From assembly GCA_001931875.2 (NCBI GenBank), contig MSJH02000842.1:82873-146872 (forward strand): 64,000 bases of DNA, given 5' to 3'. This document shows, one piece after another, positions 24,301-36,661 of the stretch; the stretch's first letter is position 1, and every line of letters begins with the position of its first letter. The translations under genes and the position numbers were made by a program. Under the pieces are notes generated by a model. The model did no database searches. It was not told the DNA's origin and worked only from the letters and a program-made list of their open reading frames with translations. This DNA comes from Byssochlamys sp. IMV 00236 (lineage: Eukaryota > Ascomycota > Eurotiomycetes > Eurotiales > Thermoascaceae).

Positions 24301-24470
24301 TTTACAAGTAGTAGTTTTATTTAATTATACTATAGTATACTTAGTAATTTAATAAATAAAAAGGCTAGAGATATAGTTTTTATATATATAATGCTTTAAT
24401 AGGTTAAATCTAAGCTAATAAGAGACTTAAATAATACTGCGCGCTTAAAGTTTTATATTATTTACTTAAA
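21366..24470 (-). mobile_element. Helitron 5' region, content not recognised
   Basis: About 3.1 kb between MITE-2 and the resumption of Gyp-A copy A. By position it should hold the Helitron 5' end and N-terminal coding part. No motif could be read on either strand, and it is among the most AT-saturated stretches (22550-24400 is nearly only A and T). A short direct repeat, AGTAATATTAAAGACTTAAAG, occurs twice at about 23638-23680. An undetected further element may be hidden here. Confidence 0.4.
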
Positions 24471-27400
24471 TTAAAACCTTTTCTTATTATTCTCTTTTCT
24501 TATTAAATTCTTTCTTATTAAATTCTTTAAGGTAGAATTAAAGTAATATTAATAATATTAACTAGACTAGAGGTAAAGCCTTATAATAGTTTATTTAGAC
24601 TAAGAATTAAAGCTATAACTATTCTAAGTATATAAATATAATACGCTATTAATAGAACTAATTTAATATATAAACCTAATAATATTAGACTTAAAATCTA
24701 GGCTAACTCTTAATATAACTATACTAGTTCTTATAGTATAATAATTAAAACTAATAATATTAAGTATTAAACTAGTATAGAAATAATAATTAAAGCTCTT
24801 ATCTTTTAATATAGTCTTAAGCTATAGTCTATTTAAATGCTAAAATAGGGTAAGTTATAAATATTATAGATAGGAACTATAGTTAGTAAGGTTATAATAT
24901 ATTTAGGTTAAAAATATATAATATAATACCTTTTAATTAAACCCTAGATTTAATTAATTTTTCTAATAAATATAATAATTATTATTATTAAGATAGTTAT
25001 TAAGATAAATATAATACTTATATTAATTATATTATATTATAAATATTATAGATAGAAACTATAGTTAGTAAGATTATAATATATTTAAGTTAAAAATATA
25101 TAATATAATACCTTTTAATTAAACCCTAGATCTAATTAATTTTTCTAATAAATATAATAATTATTATTATTAAGATAGTTATTAAGATAAATATAATAAT
25201 TCTTAATACATAGATTATATTAAAGATAACTATAATACTTATATTAATTATATTATATTATAGATTACTCTTATATTTAAATACTAGCTATACTAAATAA
25301 TCTTCTAATTAAATAATAAGCTTTAATTATTTATATAATACTAATTATAATTAAAAATTAATACTATATTTCTTTATTATTAAAGCTTCTAATATTATAT
25401 TATCTATTAATATATATATAGCTATAGCTATATTATAACTTATTATTATTAAGTCTCTAATTAAATAAGCTTCTTTTAAATATATCTTTTATAGATAATA
25501 TTATATTATAGTAAAAATATATATTACTAGTAATATTAAGGCAGAGCTAATTTATTTAAATTTAAGTTATTCTATAATAATAATTAATAAGATATTTCTT
25601 AAGCGAGTTATATTATAAGCAAAATTTTATTATATATTTAAAATAAAGATTAATAAGATAAGATCTATAGTATATAACTTATTAACTTATATTTAACTTA
25701 TTTTAAATTATCTAGCTATTTATTATTTTAAGCTAATAATATTTTAGTTTAAAATTAAAGCTTACTTAATTAATTATTTTAAAATAAATCTTTTACTTAA
25801 AATTAATATAATAAATTACTATAATATATTAATATACTTTATTATTTTAACCTATATTACTATTAAAGATATTTATATTTTATTAAAGATTACTATAAAA
25901 TTAAACTATAGTTTATTATAATTAGTTTATTTTATATATAAAATAATAGTATTATTAAATAATTCTATATATATCTTAATATATTTTAAAGAATACTTTA
26001 TAAAAGATTATAATTATATTTTTAAGCCTAATTATTAAGGTATAAATCTCTATACCTATTTAGTAAATACTAACTTTATCTTTATTTAGGCTATTAATAT
26101 TATAAATAAAGAATAGGCTATTTTATAGAAGATATACTTAAGTCTAGTTAATAAGTATAAGAAGACTAATATATTCTATATTAATCTAATTATAATACTG
26201 CTAATATAGTTAGCGCTATTATCTCTTAATAAAACTAAGAGATTAGCTATTTAAAGTAATAATTTAAGCCTTAAGAAAAAACTTAATATTAATATTATTA
26301 TTTATAGACCCCTAAATATTATAAATAAATTTAAGAAAATAATTAGAGCTTATTTATCTAGTTAAACTATAGATTTACTAATATTCCCTTAGATTAATAG
26401 ATAATAATCTTATTAAAAGAAGGTTAAGAATTAAATATCTTTTAAGTATATTAAGATTTACTCTCTTAGCCTTAAAGATTATAAAGTTATTAATTAAACC
26501 TTTAATAAGCTATATTAATAGAGAAGGATAAAATATACTATTAATTATATACTAAGCGAATATCTTATATTTATTATTTAATATAATATTAAATATAATA
26601 GTAAAATAATTTATAAGGGTAAAGTAATTATAGATATTTATAGTCTAAATTATATTATTAGACTTAATACTTATTCTCTCCTATTATAAGAGAATATTAT
26701 TATATTTATAATAAAAAAATATATTATTTTAATATTTAATATAGTATCTTTCTAGTATTAATATTATATTTAATATAATTATAGAAACTAACTATTTATT
26801 ATATTATATAGAGAATAAGAGATCTTTAATATTATTATTATAGGCTTTTATAATATATTAATATATATCTAGTAATAAATAAATTATTACCTATATATTT
26901 TCTATAAATTTATAAAGATATATATTAATAATATTATAGTCGTCTTTAATATAGTTAATAATTATTATATATATTTATATAAAGTCTTTAAGAAAATATA
27001 AACTAAATATTAAGCTTAATTTTAAGAAGTTCTTTATAAGATTTCTCTTTATATAACTATTAAGTTACTATATTAATTTATTAGGAATAAATATTATTAA
27101 TAAGAAGATAAAGACTATAATTAATATCTTATTTCTATATATAGCTTAAGCCTTAAAGTTATATCTTAGCTTAATAAAATAGTTTAAATAATATATTCTT
27201 TAATATATTAAGATTATATAATTATTATAAGATTAGAAGATAATATTTTTTAATAAAGCCTTTATAAAAGTTAAGATATAGTAGAGTTTTATAAAGAATA
27301 TAATCTTAGCTATATTCTTATAAGCTAAGATAAATATTTATAATATTATTTAAAAATATTTTAATAATTTATTCTTTTTTATATATTATAACTTAAAGCG

Positions 27401-28478
27401 CTAGCTTTACTTTAATATTAATACTAGTATCTCTAGCTTTAATATTATATTATACTATCTTTATAGTAATATTAAGGCTTAATTAAATAATTACTATCTT
27501 TTTATAGTTTATAAATCTCTTAAAGCTATATTTAACTAATTAAAAGTTTAGCTAATTATATTCTTTTTAAAATAATTTAATATAGCTAAAAAAAGATATT
27601 AGCTAATAAAAATAAAGATAATATATTTAATATAGGCACTATATAAGATATATTATATTATTAAAACCTATTAAATACTACTAATTATTTTTATAAATTA
27701 TAGTATTATAATTATAATTATTAAGCAGATATCTTTTTAATTAATATTTATAAATTAAATTAATCTATACCTTATCTTAATATCGCAATATATATAGAGA
27801 TTTAACCTTATATTTATATATAAGTTAAGATATAATAATATTGTTATAAATACCCTATTATATCTTAAATTATTTTTTATTAAGCTAAATATTTTTCTAT
27901 TAAAAAATATTAAATATTATTTAGCTATTATATTTTTTAAGACTATATATATTAATAATATTAAAGATAAGCTATAGTATAATATAACTCTTATTAAGTT
28001 ATTAGAAAAATTTAAAATCTAATTAAAAGAGGGCTATAAAACTAATTCTTATTAGTTTAAGGTCTTTATTATATTATAGAATAATATAAATTTTATATAT
28101 TTCCTTTTTATAATTTATAATAAACTCCTTTATATAGTTAATATTAATAATATATAATATCTCTATATATTATAGTTAGTTCTTAAGAATATTCTTAAAA
28201 TAGCTTATAATAGTATAGAATACTTAAGTATTATTAAATAATTATTAATGTTTATAATTTTACAATTTATAAACTTATAAAGTAAGTTAAAATATATATT
28301 AAATATTGCTATTTATACTAAATAAACTAAATATATTATTATATATCTTATAGCAGCTATTAGTTTATTTTTATATTAAATATCTCTTTTTATATAATAA
28401 TTATAGACTTTATTATAAGATTACTAAATATAAGGCTATATAATTAAATCTTAACTATTACTTATAAATTTATAAAAT
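24471..28478 (+). pseudogene. Gyp-A copy A pol: protease, reverse transcriptase, RNase H, start of integrase
   Basis: Ty3/gypsy Pol on the + strand. RT: a segment like GKVIIDIYSLNYIIR at about 26616-26660 (usually VVDIRGLNKI in this fungal group), a Gln/Tyr-rich block at about 26755-26790, an RG-QEIFN-like motif at about 26815-26835 followed by a GF-NS-like word, and YINNIIVVFN at about 26918-26950 where YIDDIVVFS is expected. RNase H follows to about 27700, integrase from about 27850. The same segments are repeated in copy C (42052-43524) and partly in copy B. It contains a 182-bp tandem duplication at 24855-25260. Broken at 28478 by Cop-1b. Confidence 0.8.
24855..25260 (+). repeat. 182-bp tandem duplication in Gyp-A copy A
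   Basis: The unit starting TTATAAATATTATAGATAG at 24855 recurs at 25037 with a few transitions. The second unit carries an extra roughly 36 bp near 25200-25235 that is also in copy B, while the first lacks it. Copy B has a single unit. The differences between units are RIP-type, so the duplication predates at least part of the mutation. Confidence 0.75.
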
Positions 28479-29059
28479 CTTAAAGCTAATAAAAATACTT
28501 AATTAAGGAATTATCTAGGGGCTTAATTAAGCTAAACTAATTTATTTAGCTATTACTCTATTAATTAAGCTAGCTACTAGTAATATAATTCCTTACTAAT
28601 TAAATTACTCGCCTAAGTAAATTAATACTATATAATATATAAAATAATCTCTTTTTAAACTAAGATTTCTTAATAACTATATATCTAATATATATAATAT
28701 TTAGTATATAGCTTTCTATAATAGTAAACTTTTATATACTAAAATTTTAAGCTTTAAAAATTATTTATTATTTAAGTAATATAAATTACTGTTATAATTT
28801 TTATAATTATATTTTACTTAAAATATTTAAAGAATAATAAGACTTAAACAGATAAAATTAGATATATACAATCTTAATAATATATATTTATATATATTTA
28901 TTTTAATAATCTTTAAATACTTAATTATTAAGATATTTTAGTTTAAAAAAGGGCTATTTTATATATAATATAGTATTAATCTACTTAGGCAGGTAATCTA
29001 GTTAATAGAGAATTATATTATAGGCGACTATTACTAAAGCTCTTAGAAGCATTAAAATA
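28479..29059 (-). repeat. 3' LTR of Cop-1b, split by MITE-1
   Basis: Outer part 28479-28582 and inner part 29019-29059 together match the 139-bp LTR of Cop-1a and the other LTR at 39186-39328. The break is exactly at the MITE-1 insertion. Confidence 0.8.
28583..29018. mobile_element. MITE-1: 436-bp element with about 95-bp TIRs and TA duplication
   Basis: 28583-28677 is the reverse complement of 28924-29018, with differences almost only C/T and G/A. The termini read ATATAATTC...GAATTATAT, flanked by TA on both sides (28581-28582 and 29019-29020). The uninterrupted target is preserved at about 39290 (CTAGTACAGG) and in Cop-1a. No coding capacity is visible in the roughly 245-bp core. TA duplication and TIRs fit a Tc1/mariner-type non-autonomous element. 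It is heavily RIP-mutated, unlike MITE-2. Confidence 0.83.
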
Positions 29060-30692
29060 CTTCTTTTAACTATACTAGTAAATAGTTTAATTACTTAATT
29101 AAGTAATTTATTTAACCCTTTAAATATTTAGTTTCTTTAATTTTATAAGCTCTTAAAACTTCTTAAATTTAACTTAATTTAATAGCTTTATTAAGCTATT
29201 TACTAGGTTTATTTTACTATTAATTTTCTATAGTTTACTTATATTATTAGCTACTGCAGATTAAATAAAGAAATAATAATTATCTAGCTATTTAGTAATT
29301 AGTTTATAGCCTCTATTTCTAACTAAAATTATAGTATTTACTATATTAATCTAGACTAATATAAAGATTTCTAGATTTTATTTAAGACTTAAAGTATAAG
29401 CTAGTTTTCTTATAAATATAGCTTCTTTTATTGCAGAATTTAATGCGCAGAATTTAGCAATTATTATTAATAGAGCTATTATTTACTATTTCTTATTAAA
29501 CTAGCTAATAAATACTCCTTTATATAAGATTATAAATATTTTAATTAAAGTCTTATTAAAGTTATCTTAATAATTAGTATTTATATAAACTTTAATACTT
29601 ATATTAAGATTTACTCTTAGTTTAATATTATAGTTAAAAGCTTAGCGAATATATTATAGTAAATGTTTTACTATTTTAATATCTTTATTATTTAAGTTAT
29701 TTACCTTTTATTATAAGTAGTTTATAGCTTAAGCTAAGTTTAGCTATATTTTAATTATTAATTAGCTTAATTTTTTAATAAGAGTTTAATATTTAATTTT
29801 TATATTCTTATTAGCTAGTTATTTTAAAATCTTTAGTCTATATATTAATATTATAAGAACTTAAATTCTTATTAGTTTACTATTATAAAAGCCGGAGTTA
29901 ATTAAAATAGCTAATATATAGCTAGCTTAACTTATAGTAATTATTCTCTATATTTAATCTTTATTAAGCTTATAACCTAAGAAGTTAAAGAGTTTATTAA
30001 AGATCTTTATATTAAAGTAATTGCTTAAAGTTATAATAAATATATTAATATTTTCCTTTATAAATATCATTATAAGTATATTATAAATATAAATAATAAT
30101 ATATTATTTTTTATTTAATATAAAGATATATAGATTTTCTTTTAGTAGTATAAAACCTATATTATAAAATTTATTTATAAGTATTATATTTTATAAATTA
30201 GCGAATTCTTATAGTTTATATAGAGTATAGTAAAATAGGCAGACTTAATATTTCCCTATAATAAGTTTTATTAGCTATTATATATAGATTTACTTATTAT
30301 TTAATAAAGTATTTAAATAAGCTATAATAATATTATATTAAATTTAATATAACCTATATATAATAATAAGGGTTAGAAATAGTTTAATAGCTATCTTACT
30401 TACTATTAGGCTATAGTATTATTTATATCTAATAGTTTATTAAAAGTTACTATAAATTACTTATTTAACTTTATATTTCTTTAAGAAGTTATTAGTATTA
30501 GTCTTAATATTATATACTTATTTCCCTAATAGAATTTTAATATCTTTATTATTTAAATAAAGGATTAGTAACCAAGTCTATTTAGCTTTAAGCTTCTATA
30601 TTTAAGTCTTTATAGCTTATTACTAGTTACTAGTATATAAAGATTTAATTACCTATTTATAAGTACGAGAGATTTTAATTTTATAAGCTTAT

Positions 30693-30967
30693 TATTATAA
30701 AATAGTAGTTAAAACTAGTAGATTTTAATATAATAAAGATTTTACTTTAAGAAAATCTTTAGGAATAATTTTATTTTAGTAAAATTAGGCAGCTTAAAGA
30801 AACTACTTCTTAAATTCTTTATAAAATCTATTACTCTAACTAAAAATATATAGATATATATTTTATATCTATTATATATGCTAATACTCTTTTTTCTTAA
30901 ATATTATTAGCCCTTTAAGCTATTAAATTAATCTAGGAAATTCTATTTAAATCTATTTTTTTTAACT
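30693..30967 (+). repeat. 5' LTR of Cop-2 alpha, followed by PBS
   Basis: 275 bp, starts TATTATAAAATAG (TG changed to TA), ends TTTTTTTAACT. At 30968-30979 follows AGTTATAAGCCT, differing from the initiator tRNA-Met anticodon-arm complement GGTTATGAGCCC only by transitions. Confidence 0.86.
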
Positions 30968-30979
30968 AGTTATAAGCCT

Positions 30980-33900
30980 AAGTTTATAATAATTTAGGAG
31001 AAATAGCTATATAATAAAAACTTTTTTATTCTAAATATTTAAGTTTAAACTAGTAATAATAAGCTATTTTTATATAAGAGAATCTATAATAAGACTATTT
31101 TAATATTATATTAAATACTAAATCTAATAAGGGTTAAATCTTATTAAAGGTTAAAATATTAATCTACTATTATTATATTCTTAATAAATAGTATTAAAAA
31201 TAAAAAAAAAATTTATTTTTATCTTTTTAAAAAAGAATTATAAGAAATAGTTTATTTATATAAAAAGATAGTTTATTAATAAAGATTATTAGAGAGTTAT
31301 TAAATTTATTAAAAGGCTAAATAATAATTAATTTAATAAGGCTAATATAGTTATTTAATACTAGATTATTAAATATTTATTTAAAGATAATTAAGATAGA
31401 TTTATTAACTTTAATAATATATATATATTATAAGAGGTTCTGCGAGTAAAATATATAAAAACTCTTTTTAATTAAAAGCACTAACTTATTTAGTTATTTA
31501 TATATTTTTAAATAATTTCTAAATAAATAATCTTAGATACTTAGATTTAATTATAATAGATAAAAAAGAGAATTATAATATTTAATAGTATAATATCTTT
31601 TTTAATTAAGCTTAAAATTAAAATATAATAATTATTTTTAATATTATTTAAAGAATATATTATAATTAGGGCAATAATTAATATATATAAAAATTTAAAA
31701 ATAGATAATATTCTAGCTATTTTAAAAGAAATAGAGACTTAATTTTAAATAAAACTAATTATTATATTCTTAATAAAAAATAAGTAAATTCTTATTAAAT
31801 ATTATATTTATAAGGAAGATTATTATATTAAAAATTACTTATTTCTATTTATTATTTAAAAAAGTATAAGAGATAATTAAAGATAGAGAAAGAAGTCTCT
31901 TAAATAAATATTTAATAATCTTATTATTTAAGATAAGATAATAATAAAGATAATTAATAAAATTTATAAAGAGGTTTAATCCTTAAAAAATAAAAGATTA
32001 AAAAATAAAAAGTATAAGGTATATAATATAGAAGAAACCTTAAATATTAAAAAGAGTTAATCTTAATTAAAATCTTTAAACTTAGTTACTTTTAATAACT
32101 AAGTCTTATATAAAATTACTTACTTTTTAAAAGATATTACTAATAAAAATCTATTTTAATAATATATAAATAATAATATTAGTTTATATATAATTAATAA
32201 AAACTATTATTTTAAAGGACTATTAATTTAAATTTAATAAAGATATATTTATATAAGTAAAGAGATTCTATATTTAAAATATATAAAGATAGTTATTTTT
32301 AAAGATAAAAATAAGAAAATATTAGACTTAGAAAATATATTACTTATATTAAACTTTAGGGTAAATCTCTTATTAATTAAGATATTCTGCTAATAATTAA
32401 ATATATATAAATAAATATTTTAATAAAAAAATAATATCTATATTAAATAAATTAGATAAGGTTATAATTTAAGGTATTATTAAATATAGAATTTATATTA
32501 TTAAGAGAGTCTTCTTAGATTAAATACTTAAATTATAGTATATACTTATTATATTATTTTATATTAAAAATACTCTTAATACTATAATTATAGATTAAAA
32601 AAAAAGGATTTTATTAAAATAAAATTAAGGAAAAAAAAGAATTTTATTAAAATAAAATTAAGGGGAAAAAAAGATTTTATTAAAATAAAATCTAGGAGAA
32701 GTATTAATTATAATATAAGAAAATTAGCTATTTTAAACTTAAAAAGGTTAAAAACTTATATAATTTAATTATATTAAAGAAGCCTATTAAAATAATAATA
32801 AACTATTAATATATAATATATACTATAGCTAATATTAGAAATAAAAAAAAAACTACTAGTATATAAAAGGCTAATATTCTTAAACTTATCTATATAGATA
32901 TATATAGTTAAATGCTAAAGTCTAAGAATAAATATATTTATTTTTTAATAGTTATAGATAATTTTTTAAGAAAAATATAGATATTTTTAATAAGAGCTAA
33001 ATCTAATATTACTCTTATTTTAAATAAATAGAAAAGAGAGATTAAAATAATAATAAGTCTTTAAATTCTTAATATATAATTAAATAATATACTAGAATTT
33101 AAGAATCTTTTTAAAACCTAGAGGAAATAATTTAGTATATATTATAAACTAATAATTCTATATATATTAATATAAAATAGAGCTATAGAATAAGTATATT
33201 AAATTATTAAAAAAAGAATAAGAGCTATATTTAAAGATTTAAATCTTCTAGTTAAATTATAGATAAAAGCAGCTTAAACTAATATATATATTAGAAATAA
33301 AGTATTAAATAGACTAATAGTTAATAAGATTTAAATAGCTCTAAAAGAAGCTTTTATTAAAGTTAAGCTATTAATTAATTACTTAAAAATATAGAGATAT
33401 TAAGCGGTATTATATATAAATCTAGAATCTCTATTATAAAATATATAAAAAAATAAATTAATAAATTAAAATAAGATCTATATTTTTATAAAATATATTA
33501 AGGGAATAAATAAATAATAGAAAGTTTAAGCTTTAAATATAAAAAAGATTATTAAGATTTATTAAGCTAAGTTCTTTAAAAATAAATTAAAAAAAGATCT
33601 AGACTTTAAAATTTTCTGAAGATTATTACTAAATATAATATTAATAAAAAATTTAAAAGATTAATTAATAACTTAGCTTATTATCTTAAGTATATATATA
33701 CTTTTAAATAAAAAGAAGAATAATATTAATAATTAAGAGAAGAGCTATAAAAAAGTTTTAGTTTTTCCTTAAAAGAAAAAAGAAGTATTTTATTAAAAAA
33801 AATTAAAATATTTCTTAAAAAAAAGAAGCTTTTTATTATAATAAAATTATAGAATAGAAGAAAATATTTAATTATTCTTATTTTAATAATCTAAATAATT

Positions 33901-35766
33901 ATAAGAACTTATAAATAAATCTCTTATCTCTACTAAGTAAATAAGTTATATCTTATATAAAGATCCTCTATATAATAAAATATAAAAGAGAAAAAATTAA
34001 ATTATTAGATAATAAATAAAATGCTAAAAAATTATATTAAGCAATGCTTATATTAAATCTCTTACCTCTAAGTATTAATATAGACTAAGAGAAATATATA
34101 GAATAAGTATTAAATATTATAATAATAATATATATAATAAAGAAATATATTTTAATCTTAAACTTATATTATATTATAATTAATAACTTTATTTAAAATA
34201 AACTATAGTAAAATATATTTAAAATTAAAATAAATATACTTTAAGTAAATAAAATTTTTAAAATAATTATATTACTATTAAAAGCTAATATTATAACTAG
34301 CTATTAAATATTAGCTATAAAGTATAATTTAAATAGTTTCTTTTAAAAGCTTAAGATATACCTTATTATTTAAGAGTTTATTTAAAAATATAATATTAAT
34401 TTTAAGTATATTTTTATTCTTACCTTATAATATAATATATTATAAATATTTCTAGCTATTATTATAATAAAGAATTATAAGTACTATATTATAAATATTA
34501 ATAATACCTTTATAAAGTTAATATTAAAAGAGAAGATTTATATAATATTTCTGCTAAAAATAAATATATTATTAAGAATAATATTAAAAGTTCTTTAATC
34601 TCTATATAGTTTAAAATAGGCTATAAAAGATTAAAATTAAATTTATATAGAAATATTTCAGAAAATAAATTTTATATAAATTAATATTAATCTATACTTA
34701 TTATAATACTTAAAGAAAAAAATCTTATTTTTAATATATATTAATAATATCTTAATTAATATAAAGTAAATAAAGAATATCTATTAGTTTAAATAAGAGT
34801 TTAAATTAATATATAAAATAAAGAACTTAAGAGAAATAAAGAAGATCTTTAATATTTAAATTATTTAAAATAAGTAAGACTAAATATTAATAATAGATTA
34901 ATCTTATTATATTAAAGAACTCTTATTATAATATAAAATAAGTAAAAAAAAGATATATTTAGTTAATATCCTATTAAATAGATATAACTCTTTAAAATTA
35001 TTTAACTCTTAAGATAAAAGAATAAATTAAAGAGAGTATTAAAAGATTATTAATAACTTAATCTATTTAATAATTTTAATAAAACTAGATATTATATTTA
35101 TAATAAGTAAATTAAGTTAATATTTATTAAATTTATTTAAAAGATATTTTAAGATATTAAAATCTCTTATAAGATACTTATAATTAATTATATATCTTAG
35201 TCTTAAGTTTAATATAAATTAAGACTAGTAATTTATTAAATATTTAGACTTAAATTATATAATAAATAAAACTAATTAGATATTAATCTTAAAAAATATT
35301 TTTATTTTAGCTAATAGCTTAATAAGCTAATTAAATAAAAAATAAAAATCTATTATAATTTTAATTATAGAGGCTAAATATATAGCTATATATTAAGCTA
35401 TAAAATAGTCTTAATAATTAGCCCTTTTTTTAAAAGATATAGAATATAGATATTATATTAATTTAAATAAATTTAAGCTAATAATAAGAGAAGAATAAGT
35501 TTTTATTATTAATTCTCTAATTAAAATCTATAAGAATAATTAAATATTACTATTATTAATTAGAGATACTTATATCTATAAGAGATTAAAGCATATTAAT
35601 ATTATATATTACTATATATATAACTTATATTAAAGAAATAGAATTAATATTAAATTTATTAGAATATAAAATATAATAATAGATAGTTTTACTAAACTAT
35701 TACTAAAGATAAACTTCTTAAGATTCTTAAGTTAATTAAGATTAATTAACTTAATAAATTTAGACT
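30980..35766 (+). pseudogene. Cop-2 alpha Gag-Pol polyprotein relic
   Basis: Copia polyprotein on the + strand. Gag about 31050-32000. A short in-frame tandem repeat at 32608-32700. Integrase about 32800-33450: MLKSKNKYIYFLIVIDN at about 32920-32970 (first acidic motif and IDD-like site), then a GAIERV-like block near 33180-33200 (seen as RAIEQVY) and IRAIFKDLNLLV (about 33220-33255). RT about 33900-34900 with NIYINNILIN-like residues at 34730-34765 in place of YVDDIL. RNase H about 35150-35700 with IIEAKYIAI at 35364-35390, the usual SSAEAEYIAL signature. Stops are overwhelmingly TAA/TAG. Confidence 0.82.
32608..32700 (+). repeat. 33-bp tandem repeat (three units) in Cop-2 alpha
   Basis: The word ATTTTATTAAAATAAAAT starts at 32608, 32641 and 32674, exactly 33 bp (11 codons) apart. 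Other copies carry a different number: two in eta (59738, 59771), two in delta (inverted, near 49190 and 49223), one in beta (about 45604). Confidence 0.85.
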
Positions 35767-35775
35767 AAGGAGAAG

Positions 35776-36050
35776 TATTATAAAATAATAGTTAGAACTA
35801 ATAGATTTTAATATAATAAAGATTTTACTTTAAGAAAATCTTTAAAAATAATTTTATTTTAATAAAATTAAGTAGCTTAAAGAAACTACTTCTTAAGCTT
35901 TTTATAAAATTTATTACTCTAACTAAGAATATATAGATATATACTTTATATCTACTATATATACTAATACTCTTTTTTCTTAAGTATTATTAGCTCTTTA
36001 AGCTATTAAATTAGTCTAGGGAATTCTATTTAAACTTATTCTTTTTAACT
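35776..36050 (+). repeat. 3' LTR of Cop-2 alpha
   Basis: 275 bp, same length as the 5' LTR. Preceded by the purine tract AAGGAGAAG and followed by CTTAT. Confidence 0.87.
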
Positions 36051-36539
36051 CTTATATAAGTTATAAAGCTAAAGCTAAAATACTATATTATTTACTCTCT
36101 TTAGTCTTTACTATTTTCTTTACTTAAACTATTTAAGTATTATAAGCTTATTTATCTTCTAGCTAAATAATTAACTTTTTATCTTATATAAATTATAATA
36201 TCTTTTTTATTAATTCTTTTATAAGCTATAAGCTAATTAAGTTAATATAATTAATATCTTTATACTCTATAAAACTAGTATTATAGAAATTTTCTTATAA
36301 TAAATTTAAAAAGATTAAGATATTTTTAAATAAAGCTTAGTTAATTAGCTTATTTATCTAAGTATTTAAATTGCCTATAATAAGTTAAATAATATCTATA
36401 TTTTTTTATATTTCTAATAGTTACTATTTAGTCTATTATTTAATCTAGAGTATAGGTAATAGAGTTTTAATATATTATTAGATAATATCTTTAACTATTT
36501 AATAAATTAAGTCGACTATTTATAATTAATTCTTAATAT

Positions 36540-36661
36540 ATTATCTTAAAATAAATATTTTTATTTTATTAATAGTTAGCGCTAAACTCTTTAATATAGG
36601 ATTATCTTAAAATAAATATTTTTATTTTATTAATAGTTAGCGCTAAACTCTTTAATATAGG
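36540..36661. repeat. Perfect 61-bp tandem duplication in Cop-1b
   Basis: 36540-36600 and 36601-36661 are identical. Cop-1a has a single unit at the equivalent place (about 6765-6830). Since the two units share every RIP-type change, the duplication arose after mutation. Confidence 0.92.

Larger units (their letters stand above)
857..24470 (-). mobile_element. Helitron, about 9 kb without its nested insertions
   Basis: A rolling-circle DNA transposon read right to left. Removing copy B (1422-12639), Gyp-B (15851-18887), MITE-2 (21069-21363) and their target duplications leaves about 9 kb. Diagnostic pieces are a Rep-like region (about 20550-19950) and a fused PIF1-type helicase (about 19650-18893, then 15845-14150). 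It interrupts Gyp-A copy A between an A at 856 and a T at 24471. This fits the usual Helitron target (between A and T, no duplication), and joining the flanks recreates the sequence of copy B. The 3' terminus would be CTTG (- strand, 860-857), not the classical CTRR; the 5' terminus would read TT where TC is usual, possibly through RIP. Family assignment is firm; the exact ends are inference. Confidence 0.75.
30693..36050 (+). mobile_element. Cop-2 alpha: complete Ty1/copia element
   Basis: 5,358 bp with two 275-bp LTRs and a perfect CTTAT duplication (30688-30692 and 36051-36055) inside Cop-1b. The domain order on the + strand is Gag, integrase, RT, RNase H, the copia order. Polypurine tract AAGGAGAAG at 35767-35775; primer site next to the 5' LTR. 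It is the best-preserved frame of reference for the other Cop-2 copies (beta, delta, eta and the diverged epsilon). Confidence 0.88.
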
